DNA of 64,000 nucleotides from Aspergillus flavus (GCF_009017415.1 NC_092404.1:992001-1056000); one strand, 5' to 3'; shown: positions 23,943-35,027, counted from the stretch's first letter. Made by a program: numbers and translations. Notes: generated by a model not told the origin, from the sequence alone.

Positions 23943-25379
23943 CTACAATTCCTTCTTCAGAAAATGCTCCGGCTTATGCGTCGTCTCATAATCGACATGC
24001 ACATATGCCCTCTCCACGTCAGGCAGGGACTCTAGCTTCATCTGCAGTTCCTCGGCAACGTCGTGAGTCGCGCGGAGGGAATCATTGGGGTCCATGACAA
24101 CATCGACTTCGACAAGCAGACGAGGTCCGGAGGTGTAGGCGCGGACCGTATCAATGGCGGTGATGAAGGGGGAGTGAGTCATTGCTGTGTGAAAGATCAG
24201 CATTAGAACTTGCGCTTCCGACCGTTACGGGGCACAATTGGGGAGTGGATAAGACTTACAGATATAAGTAATCAGCTGCTGCATTTTAGTATCGGCGGTG
24301 ACACCAATCAAAAGCTGAAACTCGTGATAGGCAGTATAGAGCCAGAGACAGCTGACCAAGACGGAGAGAATGATAGCGCCCATGGGATCAATCCACCAGC
24401 GCAGCTTACTTCCACCGACCGAGGTCAGGATACCGAACCCGTTAATGAAGAGGTCATTGCGGTGATCTTCCCAGAGGATGCGGATCTGGGAGACCTGGTG
24501 GCGCAGGGCGAAGCAGTAGACAAAGAGGGCGAACTTGGTGCAGAAGGCAACGATAACAGCGACGACGGAGGGCAGATGGAAATCGCTGGTTTCCGACTGG
24601 GAGCCCTCGACCAGTTCACGGATGGAGAAGGCGATAATGATGAACGAGACGGCCGTCATGAGGAAGCAGAAGCAGATGTTACCCGCCGTTTCGATGCGGG
24701 CTTTGCCGGCGGGAAACTTGCGGGGGTCGACACGGTTGACGGCCTTATTGCAGAGGAGCAGGGTGAGGTTGGACATGGGGTCGAAGACGGCGTCGGCCAT
24801 TGTTGTGAAGAGGGAGAGAGAGCCCGATGCAATGGCACCGTAGAGTTGTAGGACGGAGAGGATGACGTTCGCGGCGAAGCTGCCGTACACAGCGATTTTG
24901 TATTTGAGTTGGTTGTTGACGCTGATTTCGCGAGCGTCGCGGACGTGCTCTTCCACGGGTTTCAGCATGCGCTCGATGTTCTCGTTTTGCGAGTGGTAGA
25001 AGCCTTGTAGCTGTCTGGACGAGATGGCGGTGTCCAATGCCTTCTTTGGGTTCTTGGTTGCGCGGAGGAGTCCCCCCGGGCCGCAGCTGTCGCGTTTACG
25101 GGCCGTGTTGGCTTGCGGGTGGATTTGTCGGATTTCTTCATCGGTCTTGATCTTCGATGCGAGCTGGAAGGGGTCATTTTCGCGCGTGTATCGTGGTGGT
25201 GGTTGGCCCTCTTCATCGCTGGTGTTGCCGGTGCGGTGTTGGGACGCCTGCGGTTCTAGAGCGGTGGTGGTTGCTTCATTATAGGAGAGAGTGGATGGGA
25301 TATGCGAGTGTGGAGGCTGAGGAGAGTTGAACGGGGACGGATGATGCGACATGCTCTGGCGGAGGTGAGATTCGTCCAT
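23943..25379 (-). CDS. Cation diffusion facilitator, Mn/Fe-type motifs
   Basis: Two exons, 25379-24260 and 24184-23943, with a 75 bp intron (GTAAGT...ACAG); 453 residues. The N-terminal 155 residues are hydrophilic and probably cytosolic. Membrane helices follow from about 160, with the cation-efflux fold up to about 360 and a C-terminal cytoplasmic domain (about 375-453, ending in HVDYETTHKPEH). The metal site in helix 2 reads DAVFD (D196, D200) and that in helix 5 reads DHRND (D305, D309). Asp-x3-Asp at both places, in place of the His-x3-Asp of zinc carriers, is characteristic of the Mn/Fe branch (plant MTP8-11-like). It probably moves Mn2+ into the vacuole or Golgi in exchange for protons. 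The frame stays open 19 codons upstream of 25379, but that extension is hydrophobic, precedes a disordered region and looks like leader. Confidence 0.9.
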
Positions 25380-26454
25380 TGTAGGAATGATTGATGAGTT
25401 GCAGATGAAGAGAAAGAAAGTAAGTAAGAAATGCAAGGGGGGGGGTTCCAGACAAGAAAAAGTGATTGTGGCTGAGCTGCGGGCCGGCGTTCTTATCTCT
25501 TTGATAACAAACCAAATCGTTCATTTAAGATTCTTAAGTAAAAACGTAAATCTTTGTTCGTGGAGTTGAATGTAACCCAAGACACCTTAAAAAAAAGACA
25601 AATCCCCCCCAACATGTAAGTATACTCGATACGATACAAAATATACAGAATGTAAGTAAGACATAGATATAAAATGGGTTGGATTCTACCCGCATAATTA
25701 CCATATTGTGATCAACCTTGGAACAACTCCTGGTTGGAAGCTGCCGAAAAACCTTCCCAAAATATCCAGTCGTAACCACAGACCAAAAGAGTTCCCACCG
25801 GAATAAAACCTCTAATGTAAGCCGATGCTCTAGAAACAAGCTTCTGCGCGGAGCAATCTCTTTGAATTTCGTCGATCCGGGTCGACAAATCCGTTGATTC
25901 CTACTGGCGCTGGTTCAAAATTGCAGGGGTAGCTCAGTCGGAATCTTGGCCCAATAACGAATATACTCGCAATGGTAAATCGGTGAGACATCGACACTTG
26001 CTGAGATCCTGGTGGGACCGTAGGAGATTTACGTTTCATTGTTTGTTTCATGGAGATCCCTGAACCACTGTGTAGTTGTCCATCCATGCTAATTTCACCG
26101 AAGTAAGGGTATAGTTTTATGATCAACTCAACACTTTTGTCAGATCAAATCTCTTGATTTTAGCTGGTTCCGCTCAATATGGTACATTGCTCACTGAAGG
26201 TCACGAAACCTCTATTCTAATTTCATGTAAAAGATAATGAAGAAGATAAAAGAGAAAGAAGAAATATAGACACAGAACATGTTCGGTTTTAGAGGGAATC
26301 CGGAATGTAATATATACAATTCCAAGCAAGGCTTTTGCGCATAAGACTGGGTTCCAGTGTTCAAATGTATAATGCAGGCAAATTCTATTCACGTGCTAGG
26401 AAATATATATAGATCTTTTCACACCCAACAGATTGGTAAATCACATCACCTTTT
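25380..26454. other. Intergenic region upstream of the cation transporter
   Basis: 1075 bp between two minus-strand genes. Frames of about 60-100 codons lack protein-like features. Presumably holds the transporter promoter and the 3' flank of the LPMO-like gene. Confidence 0.5.
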
Positions 26455-27324
26455 TTAAGCAGTGTACTTGACGAGGGTCTGCAGAAGGCTGGCGATCCAG
26501 TTGAGCTTCTCCTCCGCGGTGCCGTCGGTGGGGATGGTCACGGTCGAAGCAGCAGAGCTGGGGGCAGAGGTGGCCGACGGCTTAGCGCTGGTGGCGAAGC
26601 CGCTGGGGGCAGCGACGTTGTTGCCGGTGGTTGGGGTAGCAGTGACAGCGACGCCAGTGGCAGTGGAGGAGGCAGTAGCAGCAGCGGTAGAGGCGGCGGA
26701 GGAGGAGGCACCGGAGGAGGCACCGGAGGAGGAGCCAGAGCCAGAGCCGCTCATGGTGAAGTCAATGCAGGACTCGTAGGTCTGGTCGATGGACTCGGCG
26801 AACCAGTACCACTGGAGAACACAGGCACCAGCCTCGGAGCACTTGCTACCGAGGTCGCTGGGGAGAGTGACGCTGAACTTCTTGTCGGTCTCCTTGACAC
26901 CGCTCTCGGTCGAAGCGTAGACGTCCCAGGACTTGAGGGCCTCGCCGATGACGGTGTTGGAGGCAGTATCGACGACGGAGACGTTAGCAACACCGGTGTG
27001 AGGAGCACGGATGTCGACCGTGAAGTCGACATTCTGGCCAGGGGTGTACTGGAAGACATTGTCCTTGTTGTCGTCGAACTTGTAACCCTTGCAGAGCCAG
27101 GCGTTACATTTGGCGGCATCGTAGTCGTTCTGGCTGCTGGCAATCTGCAGTTCACCCTGGACGTTGCCATAGTTGTCGGCCTGCTGGTTGTTGTACATCT
27201 GCTGACCACAAGCCTCCTGGAAAGCGGTGCCAGGCATACGGGCCTTGGGCGAGGTAACGAAACCGTGGCCATGAGCCATGGAGACAAGGCCGGCAAGGGC
27301 AAGGATGGTACCAGTCTGCTTCAT
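26455..27324 (-). CDS. Secreted LPMO-like (chitin-binding type-4) protein with Ser/Ala/Thr-rich tail
   Basis: Single exon, 289 residues. A 19-residue signal peptide ends at MAHG, which would leave His20 as the mature N-terminus (HGFVTSPKAR). An N-terminal His that binds copper with its own amino group is the defining trait of lytic polysaccharide monooxygenases. A second His (H109, in RAPHTGVANV) is placed to complete the histidine brace, and the LQWYWFAES...YESCIDF block matches the last core strands of this fold. Cys39, 73 and 78 and others probably form disulfides. After residue ~205 comes a Ser/Ala/Thr linker of about 60 residues and then a short conserved-looking end (EEKLNWIASLLQTLVKYTA) that is not a typical GPI signal. 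Fungal members are usually annotated chitin-binding type-4; chitin or another wall polysaccharide is the likely target, not proven. An upstream in-frame ATG (27417) would bury the signal peptide. Confidence 0.8.
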   Translation of the reverse strand: MKQTGTILALAGLVSMAHGHGFVTSPKARMPGTAFQEACGQQMYNNQQADNYGNVQGELQIASSQNDYDAAKCNAWLCKGYKFDDNKDNVFQYTPGQNVDFTVDIRAPHTGVANVSVVDTASNTVIGEALKSWDVYASTESGVKETDKKFSVTLPSDLGSKCSEAGACVLQWYWFAESIDQTYESCIDFTMSGSGSGSSSGASSGASSSAASTAAATASSTATGVAVTATPTTGNNVAAPSGFATSAKPSATSAPSSAASTVTIPTDGTAEEKLNWIASLLQTLVKYTA

Positions 27325-28778
27325 TTTGAAGGTGTGTGTAATTGGTTGAGTTTTGAGTGAGATCGAAGAAAGAAGTTTTTCAGAGAATGGATCGGTATAC
27401 CAGTATACCTTAGTCAAATGAATGTAGAAAGAGAAAGAATGCGACGGTCACGGACCGGGTAGTATAAGAGAGTGTGCAAAGAAAGAAGAACAGAATAAGC
27501 CTGCGCGTTTAGAGAACGAGAGAAAGGACGAGACGAGCGTTCTCACCCATCTATATATACGGTCGGCTCATCTATCATGGCCGGCAGGAGAGCTCCATCG
27601 GGAGCCCACCGTGAAACATCTCTAGGCACTTCTCAAGGAGGCGGTTATCTCCCGAAGGGCCGAAGCCTTTAGAATCAATTACCCCGAGACTCTCCACCGG
27701 AGAAGGGCGTTGGACCAGGCCATTGTCGCAAGGGCTTAGCAAGAAATCAATAGTTAGTGGAACTAGATTTCGGTGGGCTCATTAAAAGCGACAAGAGACA
27801 AAGCGCCCAGTAGTTTCACCTTAATTGATCTAAAACATGACGGTGGCCGGTGGATATGCTTAGACCAGCTCCTGATGCTTGGCGCCTTGGTTAGGGTTTC
27901 AGCTTCATTAACCCGGCGGCTCCATCACATGTAGCCACGACTTTTCTCCGACGATTAGAATCCCATGGTGCTCTTGGGATAGCTCCTGATTGACCAGATC
28001 CGGATCCTTGGAGGAAAACTTATCGCAATAGTCCAGCATTAGCATCCTCATATAGATTCGCCTCCTGCGCCCCACTTCCTAAGTCAGTCCTTGAGTCTCC
28101 ATAATCATAAAGAAAGGCCAACGGTCTTCGGAGTTCGTATCTGAAATAAGGCAGAAGCCTCGTACTTATGAGTAGGGGCAAATGAGCCCACTCTTTTAGT
28201 CGGAGCTGAGTTGCCGCTTTCTTTTTGGGCAAGCATTGGGTGTTCATTAAGTGATCTGTGCGATACACGGCTCTAAGAACTAGTACAGTCAAAACAAGCC
28301 TCGGGAAGTCCTCGGCGGATAAGGATTTTGTTGGTGATGAACAGGGTGTGGGTGCTCTGTTCGTGAGCGTTAGCATGCCAATATGTAGCTGCCGTGAGCC
28401 TTATTATCCGCGCTTACCTCTCTGACAATCGCTGGCAACAAGCCTGGCATCTTTCTGTTTGAGTATGAATTTTGAACAAAGCCTGAACGACGTTTTTGCC
28501 ACAGGGGAAATAGGTACATTGTCTCGTCTAAGCTGGTGCATATTATGTGACGCAGACCAGGCGTCAGTTATCTTCTCAGATGCAACCAAACCAAAAACTT
28601 ATACAAGTAATATTGCTCCGCGAAAGAGGTATCACATCAACCAAAAAAAAAAAAAACAGATATAACTACATCCAAGCATTAGGAAAGGCATTTAATCGTG
28701 CGGTTCAGAGGCATAAAGGGGACTGGCAAACGAGAAAAGCAACTTAAAGGGGGAAGACGCTCAACTATCCACCACACA
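27325..28778. other. Intergenic region upstream of the LPMO-like gene
   Basis: 1454 bp. The first 300 bp are the LPMO-like promoter. A 118-codon minus frame at 28020-28376 has no recognisable features. An A-run (about 28643-28655) lies near the 3' end of the VHS-GAT gene. Confidence 0.5.
27552..27559 (-). promoter_or_regulatory. TATA box candidate of the LPMO-like gene
   Basis: TATATATA about 228 bp upstream of the minus-strand start at 27324. The interval to the ATG is AG/GA-rich on the forward strand, that is, pyrimidine-rich on the coding strand, as is common for strong fungal promoters. Confidence 0.45.
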
Positions 28779-30286
28779 TCACGCGCGCTGTATAGGTCGC
28801 TGATACGGATCGTACCACGAGTCGTTCGCTGTCCCCTCCGTCCGTCCTTCTGGTGGGTCGGTAGTAGTAGTGTTGAAGTTATCTGCGAATGGGTTCTGCA
28901 CCTGAAAGTCCTCCGACCGATACTCCGATCGGCCCATGCCGTTGTTCGTCGGCGTTGAAATCCCGCTGGGGCTTGACGCCGCCGGGGGCATTGCTGGAGG
29001 TATATAGGGGTTTTGCGTATCCCGCGGCGGCACCGGTGGGGGGATAGCACTGGAAGCACCTAGTGGCGTGGTCTCGGACGGCGAGGGTGACTGGCTATCC
29101 GATTGTCCTAAGGCTCGACGCGCGTTAAGAAGAGCACGTTGGTGCCTAGATAGCGACATAGAAAGCTCATCATTCGCTTCAATCAAGGTCAGGAGAGTAT
29201 CCTCGTCCGGTGGAGGGTTCGTCGAGTGTATATACTGCTGGATGGTGTGTGATGCCGACCGACATCGGTCAGAGAACTCCTTGATGAGCTCGTTCTCCGC
29301 CATTTCTGCGGGAGGCGTCGACTGAACGAACTGTACGAGCAGTTTTGCCGATGTCTTGGCTTCAGTGATACGAGCCGCGAGCTCATCCGGGGATGGCAAG
29401 GTTCCGGCCTGACGCGGGCCAAAATAATCCGGACGAGGTTGTTGTGGTTGCGGTGAAGTCTGGGATGAAACCTGGGACCTCCAAGTACTCTAACGAAGGG
29501 ACCGTTAGCACTGTGGCACCAAGGTATACAACAAGCAACACATGGGTACATACTCCACTATTAGTCCTCTTGAGCTTGGTCTTCTCCCTTGTCCACATCT
29601 GCAGGAGTGGAGCAAGATCCTCGTCCCATCCACGCTGCATCTCCAAGGCATCCAGAGTCTGCCGAAGGAAGCCTTGCACATTCGAGTCTCTCGTCTGACG
29701 CAGGAGGTCTTTCACAGTTGCGACAAATTTGGCATCAATGTTCCGTGTAAAAGTATGGCCAGGGTTATCGACGAGTATGCGAATCAGCATGATCGCATTG
29801 TACTGTACATTTGCCGGCGTTGACGCTGGGTCGGACAACAACTTGCGAATGCGATGCGCTGCTTCCCTGGCCGCATTGGGGCTGGATTCCGCACTTTCGA
29901 CAATAGCGGGCAGATGGACAAACTCATTCCCTTGCTGTATATATATTTCTTGTCAGTTATTGTTCGAGTCAATACGGTCGGGTCAGAAGCGAAGTCGATG
30001 CGCGGAGGGGTAAAGGAACGTACGGCACTGCTGGGAGCTGCTTCGCAAAATGCAGTCTAGAACATCAACACAAATTAGTCTAACTTCCCAGGGGAAACAC
30101 GACAAGGGGCTTGGGATTCGAAAACGAACCACTTCTCTCAGGACAATACCCTCGGGAGAATCCTCAGCGTATGACGACGGACCTTCCGGTGTTGGGCCTG
30201 TTCTAATGAGTAACCCATTGGACGTTGCGGGATGAGTCGCGATACATACCGGACCGCTTGCTGAAGGAGGTCAGAATGCGCTTCAT
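28779..30286 (-). CDS. LSB5-type VHS and GAT domain protein
   Basis: Five exons: 30286-30250, 30197-30130, 30056-30024, 29934-29554 and 29489-28779; introns 52, 73, 89 and 64 bp. The joined protein has 409 residues and reads smoothly across every junction (MKRILTSFSKRSG, then GIVLREVTAFCEA, then AQGNEFVHLPAIVE). Residues about 30-180 form an ENTH/VHS-type helical solenoid, and about 230-320 a GAT domain (ELAARITEAKTSAKLL...ALLNARRAL). The tail is Pro/Ser-rich with PxxP motifs and an NPF (NPFADN) that could bind EH domains. In yeast LSB5 links actin regulators to endocytosis and ubiquitin-dependent sorting; the same cytosolic, membrane-peripheral role is likely. Exons 1 and 3 are only 37 and 33 nt, so automatic gene finders may miss the N-terminus. 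Confidence 0.88.
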
Positions 30287-31575
30287 GATTATAAGTCAAA
30301 CTACCCGAGGCGCTGGCGTTTACGATACAATAGAAGAAGAGGAAAGCAGAAGTAAAGCCCCCATACACCGGCACGGTAGGGAAAGTAAGAAAAACAGAAA
30401 GTTAACCACGAGGGTTTGATGGGGTAGCATCGATAGATAAAACAAGGAGGTCTACTAGTCTTGTGTAGGCTTAGTGTTGGTTCTTAGACCACTGAAAGGC
30501 AGAAACCCAGTCATCACTCAGGTTGTCACCTAGAGAAAAGTGTGGCAAGCTGTTGTGTGACACGCAAGCACTAGTCTGTCCACTTGGGACGATCCATATG
30601 CCACGGTCATGGCATAGGTTACTCGGTTGAGGTTGTGCGGAGGTTCTCCATTTGTTGATGCCTGGGACTGGAGGACGATCCCGCTGCTGCGTCATTCCCC
30701 CAACGGGCTCATACGTATGCACATCGACTTTAAAGATCTTACACCAGTCACCTTCCTCGTCACTGCACCCTTGATAGATGGAATCCGTTCGCCGATGCCG
30801 ATGATCTCGGAGCCATACCGAATAATCGTTATCTTGAGGGTCTGTGGCTGACAAGACATTGCATCGCCACTCTTGGCTTCAATCAGGCATCACTCAAGAT
30901 ATATATACTTTCCGTACAGCAAGCTGATCACCACCACCAATTGGAAATCTCCGAGTGGAGTATAGTATTGCATAAAGAGAAAGAGGCTTCTTGGCTTTAC
31001 CTTCTGACGACTAGTATGATGTCTCTATATTGTAAACACTCTTCCATAAATCAACTAGACTCCGGAAGTCTCCATTACGGTCTAACCTACGTATTCAGCA
31101 CCCGACGGTAAACATGGACGCATGTATGACTGTTCTAGTACAAGCAAGATCATCGGCATTTCTCCCGAACCTCATTAATATAGATTTCCGTATCCCATTC
31201 GTGAAACAAAGCTCAACAGTATCCTGAAGTATGAGAATAGAATGTCCGATCCAGCCTGTACCTAGCCAAGCATCCAATTGTTGCAAGGCACCATGGGTGG
31301 TCTGCAAAGCCAGGGGACTATTGAAACAAATGTTCCCTTTCTCCGAGAAATCACATAGTGATTGTGAGATATTCGGGACATGATCAACGCTTAAGGAGAT
31401 ATTCATGACAAGAGGGAAGAACTGATGCTTCCACCCATATATTTCGAAGAGTTGTTCAGTTTGTAGAAATTTCTTTTGTATTCCTTCCGTAAAAAGGTAT
31501 TTGTTCCGTACAACAGAAAACTCCGGCTTTCCCATTCATTTTCCGACTACCTCATCCCCGACACCCATGAACCGC
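30287..31575. other. Intergenic region between LSB5-type gene and ribosomal L17
   Basis: 1289 bp. Two minus frames (30471-30854, 127 codons; 31095-31535, 146 codons) begin with ATG but resemble no known family and the second lies directly in the 3' flank of the L17 gene. I leave them uncalled. Confidence 0.45.
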
Positions 31576-32625
31576 TTATGCCTGGATGGCACGGCGGACC
31601 TGGAGGCCACGCTGACGGGAGGAGAGGTGAGCCTCCTTGGCAACGGGACCCTTCTGGACAACCTCCTCACCCTCAGTAAGGATAAGCTCGATGTGGCAAG
31701 GGTTGGTCATGTAGGGGTTGATCTAAGCCTCGAGTCAGCAAAAGATATCAACCGGAAATATGGGGGAAACATACACGACCGTGAGCACGGTAGGTGCGTC
31801 TGCGGCCCTTGGGGGCCTGGTTGACCTGGATGTGCTTGACAACGAGGTTGCCAGTGTCAAGACCCTTGGTGTCGGCGTTGGCCTCAGCGTTCTTCAGGAG
31901 GTCGATGAGGAACTTGGCGGACTTCTCGGGCCAGCGAGCCTTGCTAACACCGAACTGCTTGCCTGTAGAATTTTGTTAGCGAATGCCGTGCCCTACGTCC
32001 CTCGCCAAACGCTATGGTCCATTTCCCAGCACACGCCACCCAAGTCACATCATAACCAGAATCCTTCCTCTTTTCCTCCGCATCTTGCACAAATCCAAAC
32101 ATCCCATAAACCGTCCCGAATCATAATCCACCACATGTAAAGAAATATCAGCCACTCACCCTGAGCGCAACGGCCGGTGCTGCCAGCGAACCTCCGCATG
32201 GGGACAGCCTCGAGCTTGTTGGTGACGTTGTCAAGGAAAGTAAGAGCACGCTGGAGCTTCATGCCGTTGATGGCCTGAGCGGTCTCACGGGTGTTCTTGA
32301 AGCTGACGCGCAGGTAAGAGCCCCGGGCGCGGGCGCTCTTAGCGGCCGGAATGTCCTGAGCAGCGTAACGGACCTGAAAGACGAAAAAAATCCTGCATCA
32401 GCAAAGCCATATTCCTCTATCTCGAAACGCAATTGATGGTGGCTGGAGTGGGTGTGGTGATGGCAGGGTCGAAATATCGGGATAGGCCACAGAGCCTAAT
32501 CTTGGGATTGACAGGATCGAACATGTTCGGTGCAAAGATGTCTCTTTCACTGGTGATTTTTCTCCATTCCTTTCTTTCCCTCCCGATCAATCGAATCCAA
32601 AAACTTCAAATAAAGCACTCACCAT
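31576..32625 (-). CDS. rpl17: 60S ribosomal protein L17 (uL22)
   Basis: Four coding exons: 32625-32623, 32373-32160, 31962-31775 and 31722-31576; introns 249, 197 and 52 bp. The first coding exon is the ATG alone: the donor GTGAGT follows it directly. The 183-residue product reads [35 protein letters not shown], then [18 protein letters not shown] and [19 protein letters not shown], all highly conserved uL22 blocks. uL22 sits at the polypeptide exit tunnel of the large subunit. A long first intron right after the ATG is usual for fungal ribosomal protein genes and often carries expression signals. Neither long intron shows convincing C/D snoRNA boxes. The third-base C/G bias of the exons fits a very highly expressed gene. 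Confidence 0.96.
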
Positions 32626-33026
32626 CTTGATGTGGTTGCCGAGCGGGGTGGTCCTCGATGTCGGGTGAGAAGTTTTGTCGCTTTTCTTTCGGTCGGCCGC
32701 TGGAACTTCGAGATCGCAAGTCTCGTTGTGGTGCGCTTTTTCGCTCTTGGCATTTCCTAGGGTTAACCCTTTAGCGAGCTCAAAGCGGACTAGGGCCGTT
32801 GCTGGTAAGGAAGGGTCACACCGCCCGGCAGTACCACTTGCTACGGACAGGGCCGCGGGCCAAGTCTCGGCCTTCTGGAGACTGATTAAGACATCAACGA
32901 AGCTACAGGGCACTCATATCTAACCCAGGGAGATTGTACTGGATCCAGAAAGCTCAAACTGATTATGACATAACTCTTTAACAATTTATTCTATCAATTA
33001 TATCTAATCTAATCTCCAACCTACAT
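32626..33026. other. Promoter region of ribosomal L17
   Basis: 401 bp between the L17 start and the stop of the hydroxyacid dehydrogenase, both on the minus strand. Read on the minus strand it contains AGGGTTAACCC (about 32757-32767 in reverse), reminiscent of the telobox-like AACCCTA words found in ribosomal protein promoters. No gene. Confidence 0.5.
32757..32769 (-). promoter_or_regulatory. AACCCTA (telobox-like) element of the L17 promoter
   Basis: The sequence CTAGGGTTAACCC lies about 130 bp upstream of the L17 start and contains AACCCTA on the minus strand, a word enriched in promoters of ribosomal protein genes in filamentous fungi. Assignment rests on the word and position only. Confidence 0.4.
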
Positions 33027-34357
33027 CTAGAACACATTCTTCTGCTCAGGGACCAACGTGATCATCTTTCCCTTCTCTACCGCTGAGCGCAAGTTGTTCA
33101 ACACCAACAACTCCATATCCTTCTGTGTCTCATATGTCATGGTTCCAATGTGTGGCAACAGCATCACCTTGGGGTTATTCACCAAACCCTGCTCTACAAC
33201 AGGCTCATTCTCATAGACGTCCAAACCAGCGGACAAGACCTACCCAACATTAGATATCTTTAACACGTGGAAACAACAAACGCCCAACTCACCTTTCCGG
33301 AATCCAAAGCAGCGACCAGTGCCTTTTCGTCAATCAGCGCACCACGAGCGGTATTAACAATGACAATACCGTCCTTCATCTTCTGGAATTCCTTCTCGCC
33401 AATTATATGACGGGTAGAGGCATTAAGAGCGAGGTTCAGACTAAGGACATCCGAGCTAGCCAGCAATTCATCAAACGACACGTATGTAGCGTCTCCCTCG
33501 AGCTCAGGCGACAGTCGGGACCGGTTGTGGTACTGGATCTTCATTCCGAAGGCCTTTGCGCGGTTGGCCATTTCCTGGGACAAGTCAGTTCATGATCTGG
33601 CGCAAGGAAAGCTTTGGTCCTTACCCTGCCGATTCCTCCCATCCCGAGAATTCCTAGCACCTTTCCTTGGGGATCACGGCCCAATGTAGTTTGGCCTTGC
33701 CACTGACCTGTGGTTCGACTATCAGCTACCTCTTGTTCCAATTCCTTTTACCTGTTGTAGATACTCACCCGCCCGGAGAGCAGACAACGGCACGTAGGCC
33801 TGCCGCAAGGCACCGATCATCAAAAAGATGCCCACATCAGCTGTAGCATGGTTAACAGCGACAGGTGTACTGGAAACGGCGATTCCTGCATCGATTATTA
33901 ACTCGTCAAACCTTCGCTCATCCGCAGAAGACAAGGGTATAACGTACCTTTATCTGTGCACCCCTTGACATCAATATTGTCATACCCGGCACCATTATGA
34001 CAAATATACTTCAACGACTTGGGGAGAACAGCAAGTAACTCTGCATCAAAGGGACCCGTAAACTATGCGCGACTTAGCATGCACTTGCACTCTGAGCTTA
34101 AACCTTCACCATACCTTCGTAGAAGTATTGGAGCGATAAATAACCAGAACATCATCATATTGACCCTCCTTGCAATTGCGGATAAAGTCCTCTCTAGTAC
34201 CGCTGGGGAATTCCTATATAATGACCCGTCTAAGTTATCTGAATTCAATCGTACTTGCCACTGGAATAACTCCTACCGTGAGCGTCAGAATGGACGACAG
34301 CTCCTCCCACTCCTTGCGGGCATGAGTGATTTCGCCAATCAACAGTGCGGAAGGCAT
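33027..34357 (-). CDS. D-2-hydroxyacid dehydrogenase (glyoxylate/2-keto-aldonate reductase type)
   Basis: Seven exons: 34357-34277, 34213-34115, 34062-33948, 33885-33769, 33707-33625, 33574-33293 and 33239-33027; introns are 50-63 bp. The product has 329 residues. The Rossmann motif GILGMGGIGR ends at residue 165, and the family catalytic triad is complete: Arg242 in NTARG, Glu271 in YENEP and His289 in PHIGT. Such enzymes reduce 2-keto acids to D-2-hydroxy acids with NAD(P)H; known substrates include glyoxylate, hydroxypyruvate and 2-keto-aldonates. The gene shares a 670 bp promoter with a divergent zinc dehydrogenase and lies next to two SDRs and a Zn2Cys6 regulator, which suggests a sugar-acid role such as 2-keto-L-gulonate to L-idonate. 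That substrate is inference. No targeting signal is seen, so it is probably cytosolic. Confidence 0.92.
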
Positions 34358-35027
34358 GATGTCAGAGTTGGAGCAAACGTGGGGTTTTGGTTTCTTGGAC
34401 TGTAGGAGTAGCAAAGGGTATACGGAGAGGAAGAAGGAGAAAATATGGAAGAAGGGGGAAGTAGACAAGAGGAGGAGAAATTCCTATTACTGGTCCTTTA
34501 AGAATATTCCAGTCAATGATTATGTTTCACTGAGTGATTGATTGATTGATTGTTGCCCCCCAATTCCGGTTGGCGTGGGGTGGCCCTTTTACTGTATGTA
34601 TTACCGTTATCATGGATATCGGTATGCAAAGATGTATTGGGGTACATGTAGGTGCACGTTCATAGTAGGTTTCCTCACTAAATGCTTGATAGAGTAGCTC
34701 TATGAATAACTTTGAATGCTACTTGAGGATTATGAGAAAGTATCTACATCTGGTTCTGGCTGAATCTCAAGCACTACGTGGAATCTGTCGGATATCTCCA
34801 AAATATACATCCTGTATTACACGTCGAGATCGTAACGTATCCCATGATTGCCCGTCGGCTATTGATAGCCCGGTTCAATAACCGACGCGGAGGAAATCCG
34901 TTCAACCCCACGTTGGAGCGGAGTCAATGGCCGACAAGCAAGTCATGCTGTGCATATAATAGCATTGTCATAATGGCGGGCCTTCGCTCAACTTCATTTT
35001 CAATTACAACACACCGAAAACACAAAA
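34358..35027. promoter_or_regulatory. Shared divergent promoter with CCGAC cluster and CreA-like sites
   Basis: 670 bp between the hydroxyacid dehydrogenase (minus) and zinc dehydrogenase (plus). CCGAC or its complement GTCGG occurs four times in 149 bp (34787-34791, 34854-34858, 34882-34886, 34931-34935), where about 0.3 would be expected by chance. CreA-type SYGGRG words occur at 34575-34580 (GTGGGG), 34887-34892 (GCGGAG) and 34906-34911 (complement). A TGAT/ATTG microsatellite lies at about 34535-34552. CGG-containing repeats are the usual targets of Zn2Cys6 factors, one of which is encoded in the cluster. Confidence 0.45.
34535..34552 (+). repeat. TGAT tetranucleotide microsatellite
   Basis: Four and a half tandem copies of TGAT, about 180 bp upstream of the hydroxyacid dehydrogenase start. 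Confidence 0.85.

Noticed and set aside
30471..30854. 127-codon minus-strand frame
   Set aside because: Starts with ATG and looks mildly protein-like but has no family match, signal peptide or splice extension that I can defend.
31095..31535. 146-codon minus-strand frame after ribosomal L17
   Set aside because: Sits directly in the L17 3' flank, with no family resemblance.
31963..32622. snoRNA hosted in an L17 intron
   Set aside because: Partial box-like words (TGATGT, CTGA) occur but not a spaced C/D pair with a terminal stem.
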